From assembly GCF_048773025.1 (NCBI RefSeq), contig NC_133558.1, forward strand, positions 39,776,501 to 39,840,500: a stretch of 64,000 nucleotides of DNA, written 5' to 3'. Positions 1-10,166 of the stretch are shown here, piece by piece. The position numbers and the translations under genes were made by a program. The stretch's first letter is position 1; each line of letters starts with the position of its first letter. The notes beneath the pieces are model-generated. The model saw nothing but the letters and a program-made list of their open reading frames with translations. It was not told the origin of the DNA and did not search any database. The stretch is from Camelus bactrianus (taxonomy: Eukaryota; Chordata; Mammalia; Artiodactyla; Camelidae).

Positions 1-937
1 CCATCATTTTGTCCCTGCGTCCGACTTAGGACCCACAGGGGGAAGCCGGACGTGCCCCCAGCCGTCACAGGGCCCCCTTCTCGCCCCTCGTCCCGTTTCT
101 CCAGGTTCACAGCCCCCATCAGGCACCCCTGAGCTCTCCCTTTTTCCACAAAGAAGCTGTCCATACACAGAAAATATTTTAACACATTAGCATATACATC
201 GTGCACTACGCATACCTGTAGTACGTGTGTCTGTCGCAGACCTGCATGTGTGTGCAGTAACACCCAGCAGCACTCACACACGATACAAGCACCGAGCTCC
301 CCCGGCCCCTCCCTGCCTGGAGGCCTTGCAGAGCCCGGGGACGGGCGCAGACTCCCTGGCTGCAGCAGCTCCGAGAACCCAGCCTTTGCCTGTCCTATTA
401 GAGTGCCCGCCACACCCTCACCAGGGAAGGGAGAGGTGCCCACCAGGGCTAGGAGGACAGGAGGGCTCAAGTTAAGGCCTGGTACCCTGGTCTGCAGTGG
501 GCCATGTTGGCAGCATCCCTGTGGGAGGCAGGGAACAGGTGACCACCAGGACTCCCACTGCCCCCTGGGGTCCCTGGCACCAGTTGCCCCACCCCACACA
601 CCCAATGAGGCGCCTCTGCTGCGCCTGGACTCCCCCAGGTCATCTGAGACAGCACCCACCCAGAGAAACGGGAACTTCAGGAAGCAGGCGGTGCCACCGG
701 TTTCAGTCCCGTTCTTAGTGTTCGCAGGGTGGTGGTTAGGGGGTTCACACTCCAGGTCCGCAACAGAATTCCTAGGAAGTTCAGCTACCACTTCCTGGAA
801 AGTGGGGCTGTGGACAAAGAGCCCAGCCTGTGGGAGCACAGGTGCCTGGGACAGAGCAGGGCAGGGGAAGGGGTGCCCAGGGGACCCAGGCTGCATGGGA
901 GCCACCTCCACAGCTTCCGCCTTTGGTGAGTGGGGCC
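1..937 (+). promoter_or_regulatory. Inverted copy of the I-gamma germline promoter/exon region
   Basis: This stretch is the reverse complement of 16273-17209: base 1 pairs with 17209 and the match runs on with about nine or ten differences seen by eye (roughly 99% identity). In plus orientation it carries a splice donor TTTG|GTGAGT at 925/926 and then 80-bp S-gamma-like repeats, which is the order expected of an I exon followed by a switch region. It also holds two STAT-like palindromes (769-778 and 792-800). No constant exons follow on this strand before LINE-1 begins, so it is read as a duplicated, orphan switch-region start. The arm reaches the window edge and may extend further. Confidence 0.7.
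769..800 (+). promoter_or_regulatory. Paired STAT-like palindromes in the orphan I-gamma arm
   Basis: TTCCTAGGAA at 769-778 has the TTC-N4-GAA spacing preferred by STAT6, and TTCCTGGAA at 792-800 has the N3 spacing of other STATs. STAT6 sites are known in IL-4-responsive germline heavy-chain promoters. The placement, about 130-150 bp before the splice donor, fits; binding is inferred. Confidence 0.4.
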
Positions 938-1482
938 CAGGAGGGACAGGGACAGATGAAGCGCAGGGGGGCAATGAAGGGGAGACCCCACCTCAGGGAT
1001 GGGTCCCCACAGAGGGTCCAGGAGGGAGAGGGACATGGTTCAGGGGGTAATGAAATGGAACCCCTGCCTCAGGGATGGGACCCCACAGAGGGTCCAGTTG
1101 GGTCAGGGACAGACAGAGTGCAGGGGTTTAATGAAAGGGAGACCCCAACTCAGGGATGGGATGCCGCAGCCGCTCCAGGTGGGAGAGGGACAGACAGAAT
1201 GCAGGAGACTAATGAAGGGAAGACCCCTCCTCATGGGTGTGATACCACAGAGGGTCCAGGAAGACAGTGACAGTCAGAGTGCAGGGGGGCAATGAAGGGA
1301 GATCCCACCTCATGGATGAGACCCCACAGAGGGTCCAGGTGGGAAAAGGACAGTGTGCAGTGGGGCAATTAACAGGAGACCCTCACCTCATGGATCGGAC
1401 CCCACAGAGAACCAGGTTTGACAGGGACAGAAAGAGTGCAGGGGGGCAATGAAGGGGAGACCCCACCTCAGGGATGGGACAG
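938..1482 (+). repeat. S-gamma-like tandem repeats, orphan copy (about 7 x 80 bp)
   Basis: About seven units of 76-81 bp follow one another. Each has a GGGACAGA-like start, then GTGCAGGGGGGCAATGAA, GGAGACCCCACCTCA, GGGATGGGACC and CCACAGAGGGTCC. The plus strand is G-rich. Gamma switch regions of other mammals are also built from units of about 80 bp. The same unit occurs on the minus strand upstream of the IGHG gene (15876-16270). The array stops abruptly near 1482, where LINE-1 sequence begins. It lacks the dense AGCT sites of the longer switch block at 14050-15760. Confidence 0.6.
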
Positions 1483-1484
1483 AA

Positions 1485-2040
1485 CAAGGCTTCAGCAACA
1501 AGGAAACAGACAACCCAGTTAAAAATGACTAAAAGCCCTGGACAGACCTCTCACCTAAGAAGACTCACAGATGCAGAGAAGGAAGCACAAGTTTCCTCCA
1601 CATCCTACGTCGTTGGACACTGTAAGTGAAAACGAGTAAGACCACCACACAGCTGTTAGAACGGTGGACATCCAGAAGCAACACCGAAACCCGGCACCTC
1701 CCAGCGCTGGTGAGGGTGTGGGGCAGCAGGAGGCCTCCTCCGCTGCGGGTGGGTGCAAAACGGAAAAGCCCGTCTGCAGGAGAGCTCGGCAGTTTCTCCA
1801 AAATCTAAACCTAATCTTGCCATACAACCCAGCAACTACATTCCTAGACACTCACCTGTTCAAATGGGCTGAAAACTCATGTCCACCCCAAATCTGTGCA
1901 GCGATGTTTATGGTTTATAAATGTCTACAGATGCTTTATTCATAGCTTAATTCAAACGTGGATGTGCACAGGATGTCCCTCAGTAGGTGAGTGGATGCAT
2001 CCAGACAGTGGAATAGGATTTCAGAATAAAAAGGACGAAG
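1485..2040 (+). mobile_element. LINE-1 fragment (ORF2 end / 3' region)
   Basis: The sequence follows the familiar L1 ORF2 tail: the 'acaacccagttaaaaatg' segment, the 'agaagactcacagatg' segment, and later the 'gtggatgcatccagacagtgg' stretch. It is interrupted near 2040 by L1 sequence in the opposite orientation. Several substitutions make it an old copy. It truncates the orphan S-gamma array. Confidence 0.65.
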
Positions 2041-2044
2041 CCGT

Positions 2045-2520
2045 TTGTGAAGAATTGATTTTTTCATCATTGTATAGCGTCCTTCTGGGTCTCTTATGAC
2101 TGTTTTTACCTTCAAGTCTATTTTGTCCAAGTGTACCCATCCTTGCTTCCTTTCGTTTGCCTTTTTCATGGAGTACCTTTTTCCATCCCTTCATGACCAG
2201 CTTACATGTGTCCTTAAACCTAAAGTGAGTCCCTTGTGATGGCACAGATTTGGACCTTGCTTGTCATCCACTCAGCCACTCTATATCTTTTGCTCTGATA
2301 ATTTAATCCATTTACATTTAAGGGAATTGTGGCAGGGAAAGGCCTATTATCACTGTTGTTTTTAATAGTTCTCTGTCTGTCTTGTAGTTAAATTATTCCT
2401 CTATTCCTTCTTGCTTCTTTCTTTTGTGCTTCATTGATTTTTTGTGGCGATATTCTTTGATTCTGCTGTGATTCAATAGGTATAAATTTTCAGTTATGCA
2501 AAATGAGTTCTATTCCGAGG
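2045..2520 (-). mobile_element. LINE-1 fragment (ORF2 part, antisense)
   Basis: Read on the plus strand, it contains the antisense L1 ORF2 motif 'aatccatttacatttaag' and surrounding T-rich sequence typical of the region downstream of the reverse-transcriptase domain. It is flanked on both sides by plus-oriented L1 sequence, so either it inserted into an older L1 or an L1 inverted at its 5' end during integration (twin priming). Confidence 0.5.
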
Positions 2521-2529
2521 CTCTGTGTC

Positions 2530-2815
2530 TAACGTTGTGCCTACAGTTTACAACACTGCATTGTGCACCCAGATATTTGTTAAGAGAGTAGATTTCGTGA
2601 TAAATGTTCTTCACAGACATGTATGTGCTCCTCCCCCCATCCCAATAAACCCAGAGCACAAGGAAACTTTTAGAGGAATGGATATATTTACTACCTTGAC
2701 ATTAATGATGGTTTCACAGGTGTCTGCATATGTGCAAACTCAGATGTACCTTAAATATATGCATTTATTTTGTGTATCAATTGTATCTCAATAAAGCTGT
2801 TTAAAAAAGATGTTA
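2530..2815 (+). mobile_element. LINE-1 3' end with poly(A) signal
   Basis: The segment ends in 'tatctcaataaagctgttt' plus an A-run, the classic L1 3' terminus, preceded by a 'gatggtttcacaggtgt' motif common in L1 3' UTRs. The VIC-1 SINE begins directly after its A-rich tail. Confidence 0.6.
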
Positions 2816-2819
2816 ATAG

Positions 2820-2990
2820 CAGAAGAAATGGGGAGAGAGTATTGATCAATGATAGAGCATGTGCTTAGCATGCATGAGGTCCTTGGTTCAATCCCCAGTA
2901 TCTCCATTCAGAAAAATGAATTACCCTCCCATAGTCCCCCAAAGTAAGAAATGACCATTAAAAAAGAAGAAGAAATGAGCCATTGAGCCA
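2820..2990 (+). mobile_element. VIC-1-type tRNA-derived SINE (camelid)
   Basis: It contains a degenerate tRNA-derived promoter. The A-box-like part is 'gatcaatgatagagcatg', the middle has 'gcttagcatgcatgagg', and the B box is 'ggttcaatccc' followed by 'cagtatctcc'. An A-rich tail ends near 2990. This is the structure of VIC-1, a SINE family described as specific to Camelidae, and it is the best single clue to the organism other than the antibody gene. Confidence 0.75.
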
Positions 2991-2994
2991 CAAA

Positions 2995-3575
2995 AGGACA
3001 TGGGGAAATGAAAATGCACATCGCTATGTGAAAGGAGCTAACCGGAGAAGGTTATACTCTCTGTGAGATTCCTACTACACGGTATTTGAAGGAGCTCATC
3101 TATGGAGACAATGAGAAGATGAGTGGCTGCCAGGAGTTTGTGTGGGAGGGGTGGGAAATGAGGAGGTGAGGTACAGGGGGTCTTCAAGGCAGTGAAGTTG
3201 TACTTTGTGTTACTGAAATGGTGGACCGATGGGCAGCAGCCTGAACAGTGTACCTGATCAAGGCAGTTCCATGGACAGCAGCCTCGGGGCCTCTGGATGC
3301 AAATGGCATCATGCATTTGTCAAAACTCATAGAATTGTGCAGATAATAGTGAGCCATGGTGTTGCCTATGGACTTCAGTTAATCATAAGGTATTAACCTG
3401 GGTCATCATTTCTGACAAATGTAGCACACTGGAGCAAGATATTCATAATAGGTGAAACTGGGCGTATGTGTGGGGCACTGGAATTTGTGGGACCCTGTGG
3501 ACTTTCTGCTCAACATATCTGTTAGCCTAAAACTACCCTAAAAGGGCAAAGTCTGTTTAATCTAAAAATATCATT
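2995..3575 (+). mobile_element. Old LINE-1 3' UTR fragment (L1M-like)
   Basis: The order of motifs is that of ancient mammalian L1 3' UTRs: 'cttcagttaatcataagg', 'gacaaatgtagcacactgg', 'ggtgaaactgggcgt', 'ggactttctgctcaac' and the terminal 'cctaaaactaccctaaaa'. The subfamily is inferred only. Confidence 0.55.
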
Positions 3576-3924
3576 ACCCCGTGCAGAGCAGCAGAAGCAG
3601 AACCATGGACAGTAGCTGAAACAGCCGGCTAGTCTGAGTCAGGACCACGGACAGCGGCCTGGAAGGCCTTGGGTTCACACAGGGCTCAGTCATTGTCTGA
3701 TGTGGAAAAGGCCTCATGGACAGCAAATGAGCCTTCTGTAACGTAAGGTAGTTTCAGAGAAAGAACGCAGTCTGGACCAGCGTCCCAAGACCTCGTGTGT
3801 CTCGGGGCAGGAGCCACGTCCATTTTCGTAACCTGAGTCCTCTTCTTGGCCCAATGTCTCGGAGTCACGCCCCACAGAGAAGCATGATTGATCCCCAGTG
3901 TGGTGGGTGGAATTTGAAGATGGT

Positions 3925-4800
3925 TTCTTATTTTGATATGAATTTGTGTATATACATACATTTAAGTTAAATACACTTCAGTGACAATGTTATATTAGTT
4001 TCAGGTGGACAACATACAAAATGGTGATTCAATACTTTTAGAGACTACATTCCAGTTGAAGTTATTAGAAGCACTGACTATACTCCCTGTGCTGTGCAAT
4101 AGTCCTAGTAGCCTATGTATTTTATACATAGTAGTTGGTATTTCTTAATTCCCTGTCCTTACGTAGCCCCTTCCCCCTCTCCTCTCCACACGGGTAACCA
4201 CTAATTTGATCTGTCTATCGGTGTGTCTGTTTTCCTGTTGTTACATTTATTCACTTCTATTCATTTTTAGATTCCACATACAAGTGATATCCTAGAGCAT
4301 TTGCCTTTGTCTGACTTACTTCACTAAGCCTCATACTGTAGAGAACCACCAATGTCACAAACGGCAGAAATCATTCTTCTGCACGGCTGAGCATTATTCC
4401 GTCGTGTTTATACATCGTACCACCTTTATCCATTTTCCTGCCGACAGACACTTGTGTTGCTTCCGTATGCTGACTCTTGTTCATACAGTTGCTATGTACC
4501 TTGGGGTGCATGTATCTTTTCAAATTCTTGTTTTTGTTTCCTTCGGATGTATACGCGGGAGTGCAATTGCTGGACCGTGTGATAGCTCTATCTTTAGTTT
4601 TTCTGAGGATTTTCCTTACTGTTTTCCCCAGAGGCTGCACCAATTTGCACTCCTGCTAACAGCGACAAGGGTTCCGTTTACCCCATCTCTTCACCAATAT
4701 TTCTTATTTGTAGTCTTCGTGGTGACGTCTCATTTTGGTTTTGATTTACATTTCCCTAATGATTAGGAATGTGAGCAGCTTTTCACGTGTCTGATTTTTT
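3925..4800 (-). mobile_element. LINE-1 3' half, antisense
   Basis: On the plus strand this reads as the reverse complement of an L1 3' end. It has 'tagattccacatacaagtga', the motif around 'ctgagcattattcc' (complement of the well-known 'ggaatattactcagcc'), 'gcaattgctggaccgtgtg' and 'gatttacatttccctaatga'. It probably belongs with the ORF1-like segment at 4840-5660, with the middle of the element missing. Confidence 0.7.
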
Positions 4801-4839
4801 TTGTTTGTTTCCTCTGTGACCCACCCCCGTTTTTTTTTT

Positions 4840-5660
4840 TGATGTTATATTTTACTTCTTCCTGTGAACTGCTGTTTACTGCAGTCACAGTTAATTTTAT
4901 GTATTTTATCTTTTAATCTTTTGCTTATTTAGTTGATGACCCTCAGGCTTTAATTTGCCTCTTAGTGGGATTTGCCTTTGCTGTAAATTCTTGCGTCTTG
5001 CAATAGCCTGTGTGTTCCCCTCCAGGAAGACCTTTGACATGTCTCTGAGGGTTGATGAACTGCTCCAGGGTTTCCTTGCCTGAGAAGTTCTTGTCTCTCC
5101 TTTAGGTCTAAACGACAATCTTCCAGGGTGACATCCCCTAGGTTGTAGGTTTTTTCCTTTTAGCATTTGTATAGATCATGCCTCTCCCATCTGGTCTGCA
5201 GAGTTTCTGCAGAAAAATCAACTGCTACCTTTGTGGCAGTTCCTTGTACGTGACTCTGTTGTTCTCTTTCTGTCTTCAGAATTCTCTCTTTATCCTTAAC
5301 TTTTGCCAATTTAATTGTGACGTGTCTTGGTGTGGGTCTCTCTGGGTTCAGTTTGTTAAGGACTGTGTGATTCCTACGCCTGGAAATGTCTCTCTTTCTT
5401 CATGGTTGTTGAGTTTTTGCTATAATTTCATTAAGTACATTTTCAACTTTTTTCTCTCTCTCTTCTGCTTCTGGGAGCCCAATCATGCCAATGTTAGGAC
5501 AGTTGATGTAGTTCCATAGATTCCTTAAACTGCTCTCAATTTTAAAAAAAAAAAAGTTGTTTTTACTTTTGTAGTACTGACTGGGTAATTCCCATGGTTC
5601 TGTCTTCCAGGTCACGTGGGGTCTCCGGTATCACCTAGTCTCCTGTTCGCCCCTTCCAGT
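4840..5660 (-). mobile_element. LINE-1 ORF1 remnant, antisense
   Basis: Translations of the minus strand give pieces typical of L1 ORF1p. They include NLWNYINCPNIGMIGLPE with EAEEREKKVENVLNEI (start of the RRM domain) and, further on in another frame, a stretch containing NLQPRGCHPGRLSFRPKGE (C-terminal domain). The reading frame is broken between them, so this is a dead copy. Its orientation and position are consistent with the same L1 insertion as 3925-4800. Confidence 0.7.
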
Positions 5661-6739
5661 GTTTTAAGTTTTAGCTACTGTAGCCCTCTGGTGAGGGGTT
5701 CTCTTTTTATATTTTCCAGGTCCCTGTAAAGGTTCAAACTGTTTTCATCTCTTCTTTTCCCTAACTTGGTTACCATTCTTATTACTAACGCTCTCAAGCT
5801 GCCCACGCCCCAGGGAAGACCTCCGGGCCATGACGTGTCTCCCTGTCCCGGGTCCCCTCCTCGAGGCTGCGTTCCAAATCGAGAACCTCTCTTCCATCCC
5901 TTCGTGACTCCTCGTGGACCTATCTTCAGCGCCTTGGCTGTGCAGGAGTCTCTCTGCCAGTCTCCATTTTTCTCCAGTGAGACGTGCTCCACATGTAGAT
6001 GTAATGTGAATGTGCTCTGTGTCCTTCTACTCCACCATCTCCCTGTCCTCCTCTATAACCAACCTGTTCCATCCACCCCCAGCCCCTACCGTCTGACATA
6101 AGACGTGTTAGTGGTGATGCTACATACCTCAGCATATAAGCTGCAGGACACCCAAGACGGAGGTTATTCATCAACACGAGAAATGAACATCAGCCGAAGA
6201 TACGTAAGATGGTCAATGGCAGTTGAAGCCTTTCCTGGAGGAGGGTTGGCAGTTTTATATTATATCTGAGATAATTTCCCTGCATTAGGTGGAGACACAA
6301 AGTGTATTGCTGTCTTTTAATCGGGAAGCTTAACGTGGTCCACGGTGGCCAACAAGCAGTGGGTTGTGCTGTTCTTGTTCTACGTCAGGTTAGCTAAGCC
6401 GTAAGCAGCTTTCTTAGCGTTCCCTTCCCTTTGTGTGTCTCTAGGTTAGGGTTGTTCAGAAGAGAAGTTTACACCTGTTGGAGAGCAAACTGAAGGAACC
6501 GTCCTTTGGCTGGGGGGCTGTGCTACAGCCGTGCACGTTGTCACTGCCCTGCACCCTCACGCCGTCAGTGTGGAGAAGCTGCTCCTCCGGCGCCCGCCGG
6601 CCTCCACAGGGGGTCCAGCCCTGGGCCAGGCAGCTGTGCAGCTCCATCCTGCTGCCACCGGTTTCTTCCACAGGGAGAGACACAGGCTCCAGGTCTTCCT
6701 GAAGGCTTTCAGATGTTATTTAATGGGTTAGATTTCTCC
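5661..6739. other. Unassigned intergenic DNA
   Basis: I see no gene or confidently named repeat here. The first few hundred bases could be further degraded L1 sequence. The rest is moderately GC-rich, with only short open frames lacking recognisable motifs. Confidence 0.4.
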
Positions 6740-7425
6740 TGCTTAAAAGGTTTTTTTATTGTGGTAAAAGAATAGGATTTGCCCCTAAGAAAGTGTACCA
6801 TGTCAAACCTTTCTACGGGTTTTGGGGACAGTAAATACATTCATAAAGTGCAATCACGACCACCTGTGTCTCCATAACTCTTCCCATCTTTACGTGTGAA
6901 ACCCTATGCCCGTAAACAACAACCCCCCGTTCTCCCCCGGCTGCAGCCACTTCTGTATTTTCTCTTTCTGGGAATGCGGCCACTCCTAATCGCTCACACA
7001 AGTGGAATCGCACACGATTCACCGTCTTGCCCCTGGCTCATGGTACGCGATCCGATGTCCTCCAGGTGCCCCCGTGCTGTCACACACGTCACAATGTTCT
7101 TCTTTCTTCAGGGGCAGTACTGTTCCATTGTACGCTTAGCCCACATCATGCTCATCTGTCCATCCACGGAAGGGCACTCGAGTTCCTGCCTCGTGGTAGG
7201 TATTGTCAACGGAGCTGCTGTGCAGTGGGTGTTCAAGTGCCTCTTTAAGACCTGTTGTATGTTCGCTCGGGTTTATTCTAAGCAGTGAGATTGCTGCAAG
7301 TGTGGTAGTTGTTTCTGAAATTTCTTTGAGGGGCTTCCAAACTGTTTTGCACAACGGTAATGCCAATTTATGTTCTCACCAACAGTGCACAAGGGTTTCT
7401 TTTCTCCACATCCACGGACACCACA
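6740..7425 (-). mobile_element. Ancient LINE-1 3' end, antisense (L1M-like)
   Basis: The plus strand begins 'tttattgtggtaaaag', the complement of an old L1 terminus. It continues with the 'cattcataaagtgcaatc' block, the 'acaagtggaatcgcaca' block and 'ttccaaactgttttgcacaa', the usual order of antisense L1M sequences. It is heavily diverged. Confidence 0.6.
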
Positions 7426-7540
7426 CACGGACAGCAATCCAGGTATTCAAGGCTCAGACTGGCAGACGTTCCCCTTGGAGGGCGGGAGGAGGGGGGACCT
7501 GGTGGGGGCCCAGGAGCGCAGTGGGGTGGCATCCCAGGGG

Positions 7541-7570
7541 GTGTGTGTGGGTGTGTGTGTGTGTGTGTGT
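7541..7570 (+). repeat. (GT)n microsatellite
   Basis: A run of GTGTGT with one or two G interruptions. Confidence 0.85.
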
Positions 7571-8225
7571 AAGATGTGGATGGGGGTGCGGGCAGGAGAG
7601 GTGCGACACTGACAGGAGTGTGTCGGAGGTCTTGCCCGGGGCAGGGCCCCGAGGGGTCAGGAGCAGCAGGAGGCTGACCTCAGGCTCACACCGGTGCTGA
7701 CACAGGGGCTCAAGGGAAGGCGTCGGCCACTTCGCTTCCAGGGGCCCAGGAGGGGTTGTGCATGGGGGACGCGCTGTGGCCTGGTGTTGCCCCAGGGTCA
7801 GGACGGGGCCCTCAGGCCTGGTGGGGGGCAGCTGTTCTGGGACTGATGCTCCTCAGGGACCCGTGGGGCCAGCCCGGTATCGACCGGCCTGGTGTCCCCG
7901 TGGGAATGTCTGGCTGGAGGCAGATCCGTGGTCCAGGGGATGGAGGTGAGGGGCAGGGCCTGGGACCGGGCAGGCTGCAGGGACCATTGGCAGGTTCAGC
8001 TTGTTGGTTAGGTGTTCCGTGTGAGGGAAACTGCAAGTGGGGGAGACCCCCAGGATGGTTTCCGGAGCCCCGATAGAGCCCTGGAGGCAGAGGGTGCCCA
8101 GTGTCCTCACGCCTGGCAGGGTCCCTGAGGGCCGGCAATGCCCCTGGACCCGGCTGCCCGCCCCCATGGCCTCACCGTCTTCGGTGTAGAGCACAGTGGG
8201 GCAAGTTGTCCCTTTCCTGCATAAA

Positions 8226-8275
8226 ATTCTCTGTCTTCCTCTGTCTCTCTGTCTGTCTGTCTGTCTGCCTGTCCC
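8226..8275 (+). repeat. (CTGT)n / CT-rich microsatellite
   Basis: Repeated CTGTCTGTCTGT following a CTCT-rich lead-in. Confidence 0.85.
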
Positions 8276-9072
8276 CCACAGGAAGCCGGAATGGCCCTTT
8301 CCAACGGCCCTAGGGTGCTGTGGCTTTACTGACAGACACTCAGTGCTGGTCCCAGCTCCCCTCCAGGAGCCTGTCCTGCTGGCCTCCCCTGGGGCCGTAG
8401 AGCCAGACTCGGCACATTGATTTCGCCCCCCCTTCCCTGACACACTGAAAGGCTCACACAGACACTTGGACAATGTCCAGCCGCCCAGGGCCGCATCCCG
8501 TGGGTGACTGAGCTCTCCTGAACTGCTGACCTGGATCGCCCAGCAGAGCCAGCCCCGACCAGGCGCTGGCCTCCATTTCCTGGAGCGTTTCCTGCGAAGG
8601 GCAGACAGCTGTGACTCCTGTGTCTGCCCTCTGGGGAGTGCTGTGTCTCCTACAACCTGGGACTTGAGACTGTTCCTTTGAGATGGAACCACCAGGAGGG
8701 ACTGGAGCTCAGGTTCTGGCCTCCCGGGAGGACCGAGTCCTGACTCCGTCCCTGCACCCTTGGCAGCCGGTGGGCATAGTGGCCTTCACGCTCCTCGACC
8801 TGGGACGTGCTGCTCCAGGACGGGAGACAATAATTTCTGTGGTTCCAACCCGACTGTGGTGTGTGTTACAGCAGCCGTGCTGACCAGGCGTCCGACACCT
8901 GGGACTTGCTGCTGACTCCGCGCCCCCAGGGAACCCCAGGGATGGGTGTGGTGGGGGGAGAGCTGGGGCCTGGGGCTGGGAGGGTGTGGAGGGCGGCCAG
9001 GCTGTGGAGTCACCAGGGGAGGGGCCGCAACATAGAGTGATTCCCAGAGAGCTATGGAATGGTAAAGGATGC

Positions 9073-9078
9073 TTTATT
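9073..9078 (-). terminator. Poly(A) signal of the membrane IGHG transcript
   Basis: On the minus strand this reads AATAAA, about 1.0 kb past the M2 stop codon. That is the right side and distance for the distal poly(A) site used by membrane immunoglobulin mRNAs. I see no other AATAAA nearby. Confidence 0.55.
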
Positions 9079-10082
9079 GTCTGAACAACCCAAAACATGA
9101 CAAGCCAGAGTCTCCCAACAAAAAACCCAAACCAAAGATAAACAGCGCAGAAAGTTCGTGGGCTCCAGACATTTAGAAAGGATGCACAGCTTCCCAAGCC
9201 AGGCCTGCCGTGACCCCTGGCTGTAGTGCCCCCCCATCCCCTGCCACCACCCGGCAGTGGGGCCTGCCCTCCCCATCCAGGGACAAGACAGGAGAGGCCC
9301 AGGGGTCTCGGGCCGGGACGCCAGGCTGTCGGGCTCCCTCCTCCCGGGGCCCGCCTCTCACCCCACCGCCCAGTGCAGGGGAGCTCCTGCTGAAGGTGTC
9401 TCAGGCCGCTGGCCACAGGGCAGGCTGGCTGCAGCCACTGCCCTGTTTTGCCAGTGTCCCTCTTGCTCTATCCAGCGAGGCTGTGTCCTGCCCATGGGGG
9501 ACCCGGTCACCAGGCCCGTCTCTGGGAAGCTGGAGTGGGGAGACCTCACCCCCTTCCTGGCAGGCCTGGCTCCTGTAGGGGCCATGGGCCCGGGCCCTTC
9601 TCAGAGCTGAGTACTTGGCTGACCGTTGATGGCACATCCAAAAGCCTCCCTGCTGTGAGACGTTGGCCAGGGCTGCGTATGTTCCCACCAAGGATCTGAC
9701 ACAGGCGCCTCCCCTTGGGGACCCTGCTTGATGACCAACCTGATGGTGTCCACAGAGCAATCCCTGCCCACTGCCCCGGGATGCCAGCCTCCTGTTCATC
9801 CAAGGGAACCCCAGGGTGCCCCGGGCACTCCCGATGAGGACAGGCAGACCCCTCGGCTCAGGTTGGTGGTAGCACCTGCTGTCCACTTGGTCCCCTGAAG
9901 GTGGGCAGGGTGCAGGGTGTGGTCGGTGGTGGCCATGAGGTCGGAGGATGGAGGTGCAGGTGAGCACGGCCGAGAGATCAGAGCTGGCAAGGCATCGGGT
10001 GGAGTAGTGGCTGAGCAGCTCGGAGTGATGAACGGGGTACCTCTGGGGTCTGGGGTGGCCATGGACACCCCCAGAGGGCACG
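9079..10082 (-). other. Probable 3' UTR of the membrane-form IGHG mRNA
   Basis: This is the stretch from the M2 stop codon to the distal AATAAA. No other gene is seen. The extent is inferred from the two flanking signals. Confidence 0.45.
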
Positions 10083-10166
10083 CTAGGCCCCCTGCCCGAT
10101 CACGTTTCTGTGGTCTGGGACGATCGTCTGCTTCAGCTCCACCACCGAGGAGGAGATCCACTTCAC
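10083..10166 (-). CDS. IGHG: IGHG membrane exon M2 (cytoplasmic tail)
   Basis: The 27 codons plus stop encode [19 protein letters not shown] then RNVIGQGA. This is the conserved IgG cytoplasmic tail, including the tyrosine-motif region. At that site the sequence reads PDHRN where other mammals have PDYRN, so the immunoglobulin tail tyrosine (ITT) is replaced by histidine. The acceptor is TGCAG|GTGAAG. The frame is open and continuous with M1. Confidence 0.9.
   Translation of the reverse strand: MKWISSSVVELKQTIVPDHRNVIGQGA

Larger units (their letters stand above)
7426..9072. other. Gene-poor DNA downstream of IGHG
   Basis: No coding region is supported. The DNA is GC-rich and contains a (GT)n tract at about 7541-7570 and a CTGT/CTCT microsatellite at about 8226-8275. 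Several long open frames exist only because stop codons are rare in such GC-rich DNA, and none carries a recognisable domain. Confidence 0.5.

Noticed and set aside
250-1050. Open frame of 266 codons on the plus strand
   Set aside because: It is the mirror of the I-gamma/S-gamma arm, and the same non-coding argument applies.
8709-9416. Open frame of 235 codons on the minus strand past the IGHG membrane exons
   Set aside because: It spans the distal poly(A) signal, has no domain and lies in GC-rich DNA.
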